DNA of 64,000 nucleotides from Streptomyces pyxinicus (GTDB lineage: Bacteria; Actinomycetota; Actinomycetes; Streptomycetales; Streptomycetaceae), in the NCBI RefSeq assembly GCF_024753135.1, contig NZ_JANUGP010000025.1:62001-126000 (forward strand). The letters run 5' to 3'. The position numbers were made by a program, and so were the translations under genes. Below are positions 44,335-52,773 of this stretch, piece after piece (the first letter of the stretch is position 1; each line of letters starts with the position of its first letter). Below the pieces are notes generated by a model, which was not told the DNA's origin, did not search any database, and was given only the letters and a program-made list of their open reading frames with translations.

Positions 44335-45461
44335 CGTCTTGGGGAGAGCCGGTGGCGGGCGGATGGGTGGTGGGGCCGGGCGGGCGGCGCGGGCGCGGGG
44401 GCCGCGAGGCGGTCCAGGACCGCCCCGAGGTGCTCCAGCAGGCGCGGGTCCCCGGCGGTGCCGGCGGGCGGACCGCCATCCGCCGTGTCCAGCCGGGCGA
44501 GGGCGTGCCGGGCGGCGGGCAGGGCCGGGTGCGGGCGACCGCCCCGGCAGGAGTAGACGCAGAGGGCGGCCGTGCGCAGCAGCCGTGGGTAGGGCTCAGT
44601 GCGGGGGGTGCCGGCTCCCGGCGCGGACTCCCCGGCGGCGGGGGCCGAGGGCGCGGTCTCCCCGGTGGTGGCCGCCGGGTGCGCGTCCAGGAGGCGGCCC
44701 GTCGCGGCGGCGCGGTGGGCCACCTCGGTCAGGGTGCGCAGTACCCGCCGGTCCAGATGCCAGCGGCGCCGGCGGGCCGTCGGGCGGACGTTCCAGCGCA
44801 GGCTCTCATGGGCCTCCTCCACGGCCCCGCGGGCGCGCTCCAGCGCCCTGTCGAGGTCGTCCTGCCAGGTCGGTCCGAGGAGGTCGCGCGGACGCTCGTG
44901 CCGGGCGACGGCGGCGGCCAGGCCGTCCAGGGACCGGGCGGTGAGCAGGCGCAGGTCGTCCAGGGCCCGCTCGGCGGACCGTACACGCACGGCCGGGAAC
45001 AGCAGCGCGCCGCAGGCCAGGCCGAAGGCGATGCCGAGCACGATCTCCGCGAGGTGGGAGACCACCTCACCGGAGTGGCGGCCCCGGACCATGGCGTAGG
45101 TGAGCAGCGCGGTCGTCGGCACGTGCAGGCCGTAATGACCGAGGAAGCCCTGCCGGGCCAGCAGCACGGAGGCGAACGCGACCAGTCCGAGACCGGCCGT
45201 CGCGGGCTCGACGTAGAGCGCGCCGGGCACGGCGACGAGGACCCCGAGCAGACAGCCGGCGGCGTAGCGCAGGGCGGCGCCGGCGGTGCCCACCACGGTG
45301 GTCTCCACGATGAGCACCGCCGCGACGGCGCCCGCGTAGGGGGCGGACGTGTGCAGCAGCGCCGTACAGGTCTGCCAGGTCAGCCCGGCGGCCACCGCGG
45401 CCCGGGCGGCCTCGGCGCCACCGAGGTGCCGGAAGCGCGCGGAGAGCCGGGTGCCGTGCAT
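44331..45461 (-). CDS. FUSC-family membrane protein
   Basis: A 376-residue protein with about six helices in the first 165 residues (AAVAAGLTWQTCTALLHTSA, AAVLIVETTVVGTAGAAL, AAGCLLGVLVAVPGALYV, GLGLVAFASVLLARQG, GLHVPTTALLTYAMV, EIVLGIAFGLACGALLF). A cytosolic helical tail carries a Pro/Ala-rich end. The start is ATG 45461, eight bases after GGAGG. It is shorter than the FUSC protein at 24656-25840 but of the same layout. It forms a two-gene operon with the PP2C phosphatase. An efflux role is presumed from the family. Confidence 0.82.
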   Translation of the reverse strand: MHGTRLSARFRHLGGAEAARAAVAAGLTWQTCTALLHTSAPYAGAVAAVLIVETTVVGTAGAALRYAAGCLLGVLVAVPGALYVEPATAGLGLVAFASVLLARQGFLGHYGLHVPTTALLTYAMVRGRHSGEVVSHLAEIVLGIAFGLACGALLFPAVRVRSAERALDDLRLLTARSLDGLAAAVARHERPRDLLGPTWQDDLDRALERARGAVEEAHESLRWNVRPTARRRRWHLDRRVLRTLTEVAHRAAATGRLLDAHPAATTGETAPSAPAAGESAPGAGTPRTEPYPRLLRTAALCVYSCRGGRPHPALPAARHALARLDTADGGPPAGTAGDPRLLEHLGAVLDRLAAPAPAPPARPHHPSARHRLSPRR

Positions 45462-45676
45462 GCCTCGTCCGCCTCCTTCGCCCGTCGCGCGATCACCGTC
45501 CGGTCGCCGGGGCCCTCACCGGGCCCGGGCACGGCCGCCAAGAGTAATCGGACATATGGGGCAGGAGGCGAATAAGGGATACGTAGGGGGCGTCTGGCCA
45601 AGCCTTCACCATGGAGCGGTTCGCCACGGAAGGACGACAGCCCGAACGATCTCACCGTGCGACCACGCGGCGGGGC

Positions 45677-46969
45677 TCAGCGGCGGCGCCGTACGACGAT
45701 GATCGCCCCGGCGCCGACGACCACGGCGGCGGCCGCCGCGGCGGCGACGGGCAGCATCGGTCCGGAGCCGGTGTTCGCCAGGTTGCCGCCCGTGGCGGCG
45801 GACCCGGTGCTGCCGGTCGAACCGCTCGCCGCTGAGCCGGAGGTGCCGGTGCCGCCCGTGCTCCCCGTGCCCCCGGTGGACGAGCCGCCGGCTGCGGAGC
45901 CGGACGTGCCGGTGCCGCCCGTCGTGCTCGCGCCGCCCGTGCCGCCGGACGTCGACGTGGACCCGCCGCCGCCCGTGGAGTCCTGCACGTCCAGGGTGAC
46001 GCGGGCGGTGTCGTTCGTCTTCTCGTGGTCGAACGGACGCGTCGCGCCCGTGAGCGCCACCGAACCGGCGGCGCCCGTCACGGCCTTGTCGACGCGCAGG
46101 GTGAAGTGGTAGGTCTCCCCGGCGTTCTCGTTCACCCAGCGCTGGCTGGTGCCGCAGTCGTAGGAGCGGGCGGAGACCTTGTCGCAGAAGCCGTCGGCCT
46201 TCGTCACGGAGGTGCCTTCGGGGAGCTTCACCAGGACGTGCGTGGCCGGCTTGTCGAGGCCCCGGAGCACCCAACCCGGTCCCGCGTTGGTGAACGTCAC
46301 CTTCAGTGGCACGCTCTGCCCGACCCGGCCCTCCAACTCGGCGCCGGTCACCTGGAAGTCGGCCGTGTTGTCGGCCGTCACCGCGACGGTCGCCGCGTCC
46401 CAGCCGTCGTGCCGCGCCGAGCCGGGAGCCGCCGGGGTGTCCCCGGGCCGCTCGACCAGGCCGACCGCGGGAGCCGTGCCGCGCACCGGCTCGCCGGCAC
46501 CCTCCTCCGGCGCGGGGTCGTGGGTGTCGACGGTCACCCGCAACTCGTCGTAGAGGGCGTGGTCGAGGGCCTTCAGGGTCAGCGGCTTCGCGGTGCCGTA
46601 GACGACGCCTGGCTGCACCGCCTGGTCGAACTCGCAGACCACGTCGGACCGGCCGGGCGCCTCGTCGGCGGGGGCGACCTCGTAGCGCAGGCAGTTGGCG
46701 GGCACCTCGGTGTGGCTCAGGCCGCGGGTGACGGAGTACGACAGGTAGACCTTGGCCAGCGCCGAGCCGGCCGTGTTGGTGAAGGTGGCCGACACCGGGA
46801 CCTGGGCGCCCGGTTTCACCCCGTCGACCGGCGCGATGCCGCCCAGCACCGGACCGGTCGCGGCGTCGTCGGCGACGGCCGGCGCGGCGCCCAGGGCGAG
46901 CAGGGCGAGGGCGCCGATCGCGCCGGCGGACTGCCTCAGTGCACGGGGGCCGGGGGCGGTGAAAGGCAT
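45677..46969 (-). CDS. LANTG-anchored surface protein
   Basis: A 430-residue cell-wall protein. The start is ATG 46969 after GGAGAGG. A signal peptide (GAIGALALLALGAAPAVA) leads to two beta domains with DUF11/Ig-like features (KPGAQVPVSATFTNTAGSAL and VGQSVPLKVTFTNAGPGW). A low-complexity Gly/Ser/Thr/Ala spacer (about 345-395) follows, then the sorting signal LANTG at residue 397, a hydrophobic helix (AAAAVVVGAGAIIVV) and RRRR. LAxTG is the motif used by Streptomyces class E sortases, so the protein is probably linked covalently to peptidoglycan. The ligand or function is unknown. Confidence 0.85.
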   Translation of the reverse strand: MPFTAPGPRALRQSAGAIGALALLALGAAPAVADDAATGPVLGGIAPVDGVKPGAQVPVSATFTNTAGSALAKVYLSYSVTRGLSHTEVPANCLRYEVAPADEAPGRSDVVCEFDQAVQPGVVYGTAKPLTLKALDHALYDELRVTVDTHDPAPEEGAGEPVRGTAPAVGLVERPGDTPAAPGSARHDGWDAATVAVTADNTADFQVTGAELEGRVGQSVPLKVTFTNAGPGWVLRGLDKPATHVLVKLPEGTSVTKADGFCDKVSARSYDCGTSQRWVNENAGETYHFTLRVDKAVTGAAGSVALTGATRPFDHEKTNDTARVTLDVQDSTGGGGSTSTSGGTGGASTTGGTGTSGSAAGGSSTGGTGSTGGTGTSGSAASGSTGSTGSAATGGNLANTGSGPMLPVAAAAAAAVVVGAGAIIVVRRRR

Positions 46970-47095
46970 GGGTTCCTCTCCGGAGGACAGCGGTGGGGGA
47001 CAAAAGCGCTGTGGGGAAAGGCGGTTGAACACCCGTTCCCGCAACTCAAGACCGTCGGCGGGACGGAAGGGTTGTACAGGGCACGTATATCTTTG

Positions 47096-47692
47096 TCAGC
47101 CGGTCCCGGGGGCCGTGCCCAGGACGCGGGCGGTGAACTCCGCCAGTCGCTCCCGCATCCTCTCGCGCGGCATCCGCTCCCGCCCGGCCAGATGCTCCAC
47201 GAGATCGGCGCGTACGGCGGCCAGCAGGGCGTGGGCGGCGAAGTCGCCGTCGGGCAGCCCGGGGACCTGTTCCAGCACACCGCGCAGCAGGCCGTGCCAC
47301 CGCTGGTAATGCGCCGCCTGGTAGGGGCTGTTGGTGCCGCTCTCCTCCAGGGCCACCGCCAGGCGCCGGTTGTCGAGCTTGAAGCACAGGACGGCGTCGA
47401 GCAGGGCGGGCACCCGCTCCCGTGGCGGGGTGGCGGGTCCGAGTGGCGGCGGGCCGGACTCGATCGCCTCCCTGACCGGCGCGAGCCGTGCCTCGTACAG
47501 CGCGCGGAGCAGTCCGGGGCGGTCGCCGAAGGCCCGGAAGAGGGTGGCCTTGCCGACGCCGGCCGCCGCCGCGACATCCGCCATGGTGACGTCGTCGGGG
47601 CTCCCCTCGCGCGCGAACAGGGCGTCGGCTGCCGCGAGGACGGCCTCCCGGTTGCGGGCGGCGTCCTTGCGGGGCTTGCGCTCGGTCGTCAT
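47096..47692 (-). CDS. TetR-family transcriptional regulator
   Basis: A 198-residue repressor. The HTH lies at residues about 14-58 (AVLAAADALFAREGSPDDVTMADVAAAAGVGKATLFRAFG). The ligand domain is helical and contains PRERVPALLDAVLCFKLDNRRLAVALEES. ATG 47692 follows GGAGG. It is divergent from the SnoaL-like/NmrA pair. Two matching palindromes fill the intergenic region (47732-47772), so it very likely represses that pair and itself. Confidence 0.93.
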   Translation of the reverse strand: MTTERKPRKDAARNREAVLAAADALFAREGSPDDVTMADVAAAAGVGKATLFRAFGDRPGLLRALYEARLAPVREAIESGPPPLGPATPPRERVPALLDAVLCFKLDNRRLAVALEESGTNSPYQAAHYQRWHGLLRGVLEQVPGLPDGDFAAHALLAAVRADLVEHLAGRERMPRERMRERLAEFTARVLGTAPGTG

Positions 47693-47731
47693 GCCTGGTC
47701 CTCCGTCATGCCTCGTCCTCCGTTTGCAAAG

Positions 47732-47772
47732 CGGACCCCGGGTCCGTATCGTTGAAGCGGACCTCGGGTCCG
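47732..47772. promoter_or_regulatory. Twin TetR operators overlapping the promoter
   Basis: CGGACCCCGGGTCCG (47732-47746) is a perfect palindrome and CGGACCTCGGGTCCG (47758-47772) has one mismatch; they are 26 bp apart. The first fills the 17-bp spacer between TTGCAA (47724-47729) and TATCGT (47747-47752). The second fills the gap between TTGAAG (47752-47757) and TATTCT (47773-47778). A bound repressor would block either promoter. Confidence 0.82.
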
Positions 47773-47796
47773 TATTCTATGAGAGGGAGGATTCCC

Positions 47797-48222
47797 GTGT
47801 CCGCACCCGTTTCCCCGCCCGACCTCTACCGCCACAGTCTGCGGCTGCTCCTCGACAAGGACATCGCCGGCTGGGTCGGCCTGTGGGCCGAGGACGGCGT
47901 CATGGAGTTCCCCTTCGCCCCCGAGGGCCGGCCCCGGCGGCTGGCGGGGCGGGCGGCCGTCGCCGCCTACATGCGCCCGTACCCCGACCACATCGACCTG
48001 CACGACTTCCCCGATGTGCTGATCCACGAGACCACCGACCCCGAGACCATCGTGGTGGAGATGCGCGCCGTCGGCCGTCTGGTGGCGACCGGCGGCCCCT
48101 TCGAGATGACGTACATCGCCGTCGTGACCGTCCGGGACGGGCTGATCACCTCCTACCGCGACTACTGGAACCCCCTCGCGGTGCTCGAACCGGGCACCGA
48201 CTTCACCCGGAGCAGCCGATGA
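47797..48222 (+). CDS. SnoaL-like (NTF2-fold) protein
   Basis: A 141-residue cytoplasmic protein of the NTF2-like fold. The start is GTG 47797, six bases after GAGAGGGAGG. Features: HSLRLLLDKDIAGWVGLWAEDGVMEFPFAPEGRPRRLAG (the family helix and strand), TIVVEMRAVGRLVATGG, YIAVVTVRDGLITSYRDYWNPLAVLE. Such proteins act as isomerases, cyclases or ligand binders; no catalytic residues can be assigned safely. Its stop overlaps the NmrA-like start. Confidence 0.87.
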   Translation: MSAPVSPPDLYRHSLRLLLDKDIAGWVGLWAEDGVMEFPFAPEGRPRRLAGRAAVAAYMRPYPDHIDLHDFPDVLIHETTDPETIVVEMRAVGRLVATGGPFEMTYIAVVTVRDGLITSYRDYWNPLAVLEPGTDFTRSSR

Positions 48223-49055
48223 CCACCACCCCCGCCACGCTCGTCGTCGGCGCCACCGGAACCACCGGCAGCCGTGTCACCGCGCGGCTGACGGCCACCG
48301 GACACCGCGTCAAGGCCGCGAGCCGGAACGCCACACCGGTGCCCGGCGCGGAGCCGGTCGCCTTCGACTGGTACGAGCCCGGCACCCACGCCGCCGCCCT
48401 CGACGGCGTCGACCGCCTCTACCTCGTCCCGCCCGTGGGCGACAGCGACCCGGCTGCGGTCATGCTGCCGTTTCTCCGGCGGGCCCGCGCCGCCGGGGTG
48501 CGGCGCGCGGTGCTGCTCAGCTCCTCGGCGGTCCCGGCGGGCGGCCCGGCCGTGGGCGTGGTGCACGAGGCCCTGCCCGGCCTGTTCGCCGAGTGGGCGG
48601 TCCTGCGGCCCTCGTGGTTCATGCAGAACTTCACCGGCACGCACCTGCACGCCCGCGGCATCCGGGACGAGGGCGTCATCCGGAGCGCGGCCGGCGGCGG
48701 GCGGGTCGGCTTCGTGGACGCCGAGGACATCGCGGCCGTCGCCTGCCACGCGCTGACCGACGACCACGTCCCCGGCCCCGACCTCGTCCTCACCGGCCCC
48801 GAAGCCCTCGGCTACGACGACATCGCCGCGATCACCACCGAGGTCACCGGCCGGAGCGTGGTCCACCACCGGCTGTCGTACGAGCAGTTGCGCGACCGGC
48901 TCGCGGCGCTGATGCCGGCGGAGTTCGCCGCCCTGCTGGCCGGCCTGGACCGGGCCGTCGCGCAGGGGGCGGAGGACCGGGTCACCGACACCGTCCGGCG
49001 TGTCACCGGCCGCCCGCCCGGCTCCTTCCGCGCCCTGCTGGAGCGGGAGGAGTGA
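48219..49055 (+). CDS. NmrA-family NAD(P)-binding protein
   Basis: A 278-residue atypical SDR. The cofactor loop is VVGATGTTGSRV near the N-terminus. VLLSSSAVPAGG and LRPSWFMQNFTGTHLHARG are typical NmrA/HSCARG blocks, followed by FVDAEDIAAVACHAL. The active Tyr-x3-Lys of classical SDRs is missing, so it may be a redox sensor or a quinone-type reductase. It is coupled to the SnoaL-like gene (ATGA) and controlled by the adjacent TetR regulator. The last 53 bases overlap the convergent xanthine dehydrogenase-like gene. Confidence 0.88.
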   Translation: MTTTPATLVVGATGTTGSRVTARLTATGHRVKAASRNATPVPGAEPVAFDWYEPGTHAAALDGVDRLYLVPPVGDSDPAAVMLPFLRRARAAGVRRAVLLSSSAVPAGGPAVGVVHEALPGLFAEWAVLRPSWFMQNFTGTHLHARGIRDEGVIRSAAGGGRVGFVDAEDIAAVACHALTDDHVPGPDLVLTGPEALGYDDIAAITTEVTGRSVVHHRLSYEQLRDRLAALMPAEFAALLAGLDRAVAQGAEDRVTDTVRRVTGRPPGSFRALLEREE

Positions 49056-51771
49056 CGGCACGGCCGGCGTCCCGCAGGGCCAGCCACACCCGGTCGCGGG
49101 TCAGCGGGAGTTCCGTGAAGCGGACGCCGGTGGCGTCCCGCAGGGCGTTGGCGAGGGCGGGCGCCACCGGGTTGAAGGGGCTCTCGCTCATCGACTTGGC
49201 GCCGAGCGGCCCGATCGCGTCCGCCGTCTCCATGAAGTGCACTTCCGTGCGCGGCACGTCGGCGTACTGCGGCAGCCGGTAACGGCGGAACGCGGCCGTC
49301 TCGACCGCCCCCCGCGCGTCGATCCGGACGTTCTCGAAGAGGGTCGCGCCGAGCGCCTGCGCGACACCGCCCTCGACCTGCCCCCGGCACTGCATCGGGT
49401 TCATCACCTTGCCCGCGTCGGCGGCGTGCACACTGCGCAGGATGCGGATCTCGCCGCTGTCCGGGTCGACGGCGACCTTGAACCACTGGGCGTTGAAGGC
49501 GACCGAGCGGGGGGTGCCGCCGAAGTGCCCGTCGGCGGCGAACCCGACGCCCACCGCCCGGCCGGCCGCGTACAGCTCCTTCAGCGGCAGCCGGCCACCG
49601 GGGTGCAGGACGGCCTCCTCGGTGAGCCGGCAGTCCGCGCGCGGCACCCGCAGGTGGGCGGCGGCGAAGTCGAACAGCAGGTCGGCCAGGGCCCGGGAGG
49701 CGCGCAGGGTGGCCTTGCCCGCGACGACCGTGCCCGTGGAGGCGAAGGCGCCCGTGTCGTGCCGTACGACGTCGGTGTCGGACTGGCGGACCGCGATCCG
49801 GTCGACGGTGGTGCCGAGTTCACCGGCCGCGATCTGCCGGTGCACGGTCGTCGTCCCGTTGCCGAACTCGGCGGTGCCGACGGCGAGATCGAAGCCGCCG
49901 TCGGGCAGCAGCGCGGCCCGGGCGTCCGCGATGTGCCCGCCGGGCGGCCCGGTGGCGATCATGGCGAGCGCGGCCCCCTCGCCGACCAGCCAGCCCTCCG
50001 GCGCGGGCGGGGCCCCCTCCGTCCGCGCCCGGCGCACGACGGCGAGGCACTGGTCGAGGCCGTAGCTCGCGATGTGCAGGTCCTCCTCGTGCCCGCCCGG
50101 GGTGACCATCGCCTCGCCCGGACCGATGATGTTGCGTGCCTTGAACTCCAGCGGGTCCAGGCCCAGCCGGCGCGCGAGTTCGTCGAAGGCCGACTCGACG
50201 GCGAACGACACCTGGCCGAGCCCGTAGCCGCGGAAGGCGCCCGCCGGGACGGTGTGCGTGTACACCGAATAGGCGTCGACCTTCTTGTGCGGGGCGCGGT
50301 AGACCGCCATGGACTCGCCGACGCTGTGGAACATCACCGCCGGGCCGTGGTTGCCGTACGCCCCGGTGTTGGACACCACCCGCAGCCGCAGCGCGGTGAG
50401 CGTGCCGTCGCGCCGGGCGCCCGCCTTGATCTCGATGGTGAACGGGTGCCGGGTGGTGGCGCCGTAGAACTGCTCGGCGCGGGTGTACTCCAGCTTCACC
50501 GGCCGGCGCAGCCGCAGCACGGCCAGCGCCACGACGTCCTCGACCAGCATCTCCTGCTTGCCGCCGAACCCGCCGCCGACCCGGCCCGCGACCACCCGCA
50601 CCTCCTCCAGCGGCAGGTCGAAGAGCGCGCACAGGGCCCGGCGGGTCAGGAACGGGGTCTGGGAGCTGGTGCGCACGGTGAGCCGGCCGTCCTCGTCGAT
50701 CCAGGCGACCGCGCCGTGCGTCTCCAGACTGGCGTGCTGCGCCCGCTGGGTGCGGAAGGTGCCCTCGTACACGGCGTCGGCCTCGGCGAAACCCGCCGCC
50801 ACGTCGCCGATCTCGCCGTGCGCCTCGCCCACGACGTTGTCGCGCGGGCGGGAGATCCGGGCGGTGACCGCGTCCTTGTCGTGCACGACGGGCGCCCCCG
50901 GCCGCATCGCCTCCTCCGGGTCCAGTACGGCGGGCAGCACCTCGTACGTCACCTCGATCCGCCGGCAGGCCTCCTCGGCGATCCCCTCGCTGTCGGCGAC
51001 CACGGCCGCGACCCGCTGCCCGACGTGGCGGACCGTGTCGTCGAGGACCCGGGTGTCGGCCGGATCCTCCTCGGGGTGCTCGTGGCGGGCGGTGGAGAAG
51101 TGCCGTCCGGGCGCGTCGTGATGGGTGAACACGGCGTGCACGCCGGGCAGCCGCAGCGCGGCCGAGGTGTCGACCGCGAGGACCCGGGCGTGCGCGTGCG
51201 GCGACCGCAGCAGCTTCATGTGCAGCAGGCCGGGCACCTCGATGTCGAAGGTGTAGCGGGCCGTACCGGTGACGACCTGCGGTCCGGCCGGCGCGGGCAG
51301 ACTCCGGCCGACGGACTCGCCGGGCGCGGGTTCCTCCACATTCCGCACCCCGCGTACGGCGTCCTCGATGGCCCGGTACCCGGTGCAGCGACACAGGTTG
51401 CCCTTGAACGCCCGGGGCAGGTCGGCGAGTTGCTCCTCGTCGAGGGCGGCCGTGGTCATCAGGAACCCGGCCGTGCAGAAACCGCACTGGAAGCCCTGGG
51501 CGTCCAGGAACCGGCGCTGCACGGGATGCAGGTCGCCCTCCGGCGCGGCCAGGCCCTCCACCGTGGTGACCGCCCGGCCGTCCGCCCGGAACGCCGGGTA
51601 GAGACAGCTGTGCACCGGGCGGCCGTCCACATGGACCGTGCAGGCCCCGCAGTCGCCCGCGTCGCAGCCCTTCTTCACCCCGAACCAGCCCCGGTCGCGC
51701 AGATAGGTGCGCAGACACTGCCCGGGACGGGGCTCCTCCTCGTGCGCGCGCCCGTTGACCTCGACCCTCAT
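49003..51771 (-). CDS. Xanthine dehydrogenase-type molybdenum hydroxylase, fused [2Fe-2S] and molybdopterin subunits
   Basis: A 922-residue oxidoreductase that fuses what are often two polypeptides. Residues 1-145 hold two [2Fe-2S] clusters: Cys36, Cys41, Cys44 and Cys56 in KKGCDAGDCGACTVHVDG and HSCLYP, then Cys96, Cys99, Cys127 and Cys129 in QCGFCTAGF and NLCRCTGY. The rest is the molybdopterin domain (TGTARYTFDIEVPGLLHMKLLRSPHAHA, GRVGGGFGGKQE, PAGAFRGYGLGQ, AEFGNGTTTV, GPLGAKSMSESPF). GAKSMSE carries the near-invariant catalytic Glu. The substrate is likely a purine or other N-heterocycle. The FAD gene precedes it with an ATGA overlap. Confidence 0.92.
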   Translation of the reverse strand: MRVEVNGRAHEEEPRPGQCLRTYLRDRGWFGVKKGCDAGDCGACTVHVDGRPVHSCLYPAFRADGRAVTTVEGLAAPEGDLHPVQRRFLDAQGFQCGFCTAGFLMTTAALDEEQLADLPRAFKGNLCRCTGYRAIEDAVRGVRNVEEPAPGESVGRSLPAPAGPQVVTGTARYTFDIEVPGLLHMKLLRSPHAHARVLAVDTSAALRLPGVHAVFTHHDAPGRHFSTARHEHPEEDPADTRVLDDTVRHVGQRVAAVVADSEGIAEEACRRIEVTYEVLPAVLDPEEAMRPGAPVVHDKDAVTARISRPRDNVVGEAHGEIGDVAAGFAEADAVYEGTFRTQRAQHASLETHGAVAWIDEDGRLTVRTSSQTPFLTRRALCALFDLPLEEVRVVAGRVGGGFGGKQEMLVEDVVALAVLRLRRPVKLEYTRAEQFYGATTRHPFTIEIKAGARRDGTLTALRLRVVSNTGAYGNHGPAVMFHSVGESMAVYRAPHKKVDAYSVYTHTVPAGAFRGYGLGQVSFAVESAFDELARRLGLDPLEFKARNIIGPGEAMVTPGGHEEDLHIASYGLDQCLAVVRRARTEGAPPAPEGWLVGEGAALAMIATGPPGGHIADARAALLPDGGFDLAVGTAEFGNGTTTVHRQIAAGELGTTVDRIAVRQSDTDVVRHDTGAFASTGTVVAGKATLRASRALADLLFDFAAAHLRVPRADCRLTEEAVLHPGGRLPLKELYAAGRAVGVGFAADGHFGGTPRSVAFNAQWFKVAVDPDSGEIRILRSVHAADAGKVMNPMQCRGQVEGGVAQALGATLFENVRIDARGAVETAAFRRYRLPQYADVPRTEVHFMETADAIGPLGAKSMSESPFNPVAPALANALRDATGVRFTELPLTRDRVWLALRDAGRAVTPPAPAGRGRSRAGGR

Positions 51772-52589
51772 CGCGCCGCTCCCTCCAGCTCCCGGCGGAT
51801 CTCCTCCGCGTACCGGAACGTCATGTGCCGCCGCCACTCGGGCAGTCCGTGGACGTCGTCGAACCACTCGTCGTCGGCGACGGCCCCGCCGATCGCCGCC
51901 CGCAGTGCCGCGGCGGACGGCGGCAGCGGGAACCACAGCCGCACCGGCCGGACCGTCGACGCGGTGAGCGTGACCGCGAGCGAGCCGTCCCGCAGGTCCA
52001 GGACGCCGATCACCAGCACCCCCGAGCGCCCCAGCCCGTACAGCGACGCCTGCCGGAACGCCGTACGGCAGCGCAGGGCGCGCCCCGGGAGGGTGACCGA
52101 CCGCAGCAGCTCGCCCTCCGCCAGGTCCTTGCGGCCGGCGCCGGTCACGAAGTCGGTCACCCGCACCCGGCGGCGGGCGCCGTCCTGCGCCCGCAGCAGG
52201 CACTCCCCGTCCAGCGCGGCGGTCAGCGAGGTCATCGGACCGGCCGGCAGCGCGTTGCACAGGTTCCCGCCGACGGTCGCCATGTTCCAGATCTTGAACG
52301 AGGCGAGGAACGCCCGGCAGCACTGCTCGAACAGCGGTGCCGCCTCGGCCGCCAGTTCCTTCGCGTACCGGGACAGCTCGGCGATCGTGCACGTGGCGGC
52401 GATCTCCAGCGCGCCGTCCGGGTGCCGCAGCACGGGGGTCCAGCCGGTGCGGGAGAGGTCGATCAGCCGGCGCAGGTGCGGCTGCGGCTCGGAGAACAGG
52501 TACGTGCCGCCGCCCAGCCAGGCGTCGCCCGGCCGCCAGGGCACCGGATGCCGCGCGTCCCGCACCTCCACCACCGTGTTCAGGTCCAT
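51768..52589 (-). CDS. FAD-binding subunit of the molybdenum hydroxylase
   Basis: A 273-residue partner that passes electrons from the Fe-S clusters to NAD+. FAD contacts are visible in WRPGDAWLGGGTYLFSEPQP and ATVGGNLCNALPAGPMTSLTAALDGECLL; the CO-dehydrogenase-like C-terminal domain follows. It has no CxxCxxC extra cluster. The start is ATG 52589, divergent from the PucR regulator with a 184-bp gap. It is the first gene of a two-gene operon. Confidence 0.93.
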   Translation of the reverse strand: MDLNTVVEVRDARHPVPWRPGDAWLGGGTYLFSEPQPHLRRLIDLSRTGWTPVLRHPDGALEIAATCTIAELSRYAKELAAEAAPLFEQCCRAFLASFKIWNMATVGGNLCNALPAGPMTSLTAALDGECLLRAQDGARRRVRVTDFVTGAGRKDLAEGELLRSVTLPGRALRCRTAFRQASLYGLGRSGVLVIGVLDLRDGSLAVTLTASTVRPVRLWFPLPPSAAALRAAIGGAVADDEWFDDVHGLPEWRRHMTFRYAEEIRRELEGAAR

Positions 52590-52730
52590 GCCCGCAGTGA
52601 AGCAACGCGCACCGCCTCGCGGCGACTGGTTGCCGACACGGAAACGACGGCCGCACGGGCCCCGGTCCTGGAGGATTCACCAAGAGGCATTCCGCTCCAT
52701 GCGCCTGGCATTTACCATGCGATGACTCGA

Positions 52731-52745
52731 ATTCACCTGGTGAAT
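52731..52745. promoter_or_regulatory. Palindrome between the hydroxylase operon and the PucR gene
   Basis: ATTCACCTGGTGAAT is a perfect 7+1+7 palindrome in an AT-rich stretch, 28 bp before the PucR-type start. A further ATTCACC half-site lies near 52675. It is a good candidate operator for the divergent pair. Confidence 0.65.
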
Positions 52746-52773
52746 GCGAGACGGGTACAAGGAGCCGCCGCAC

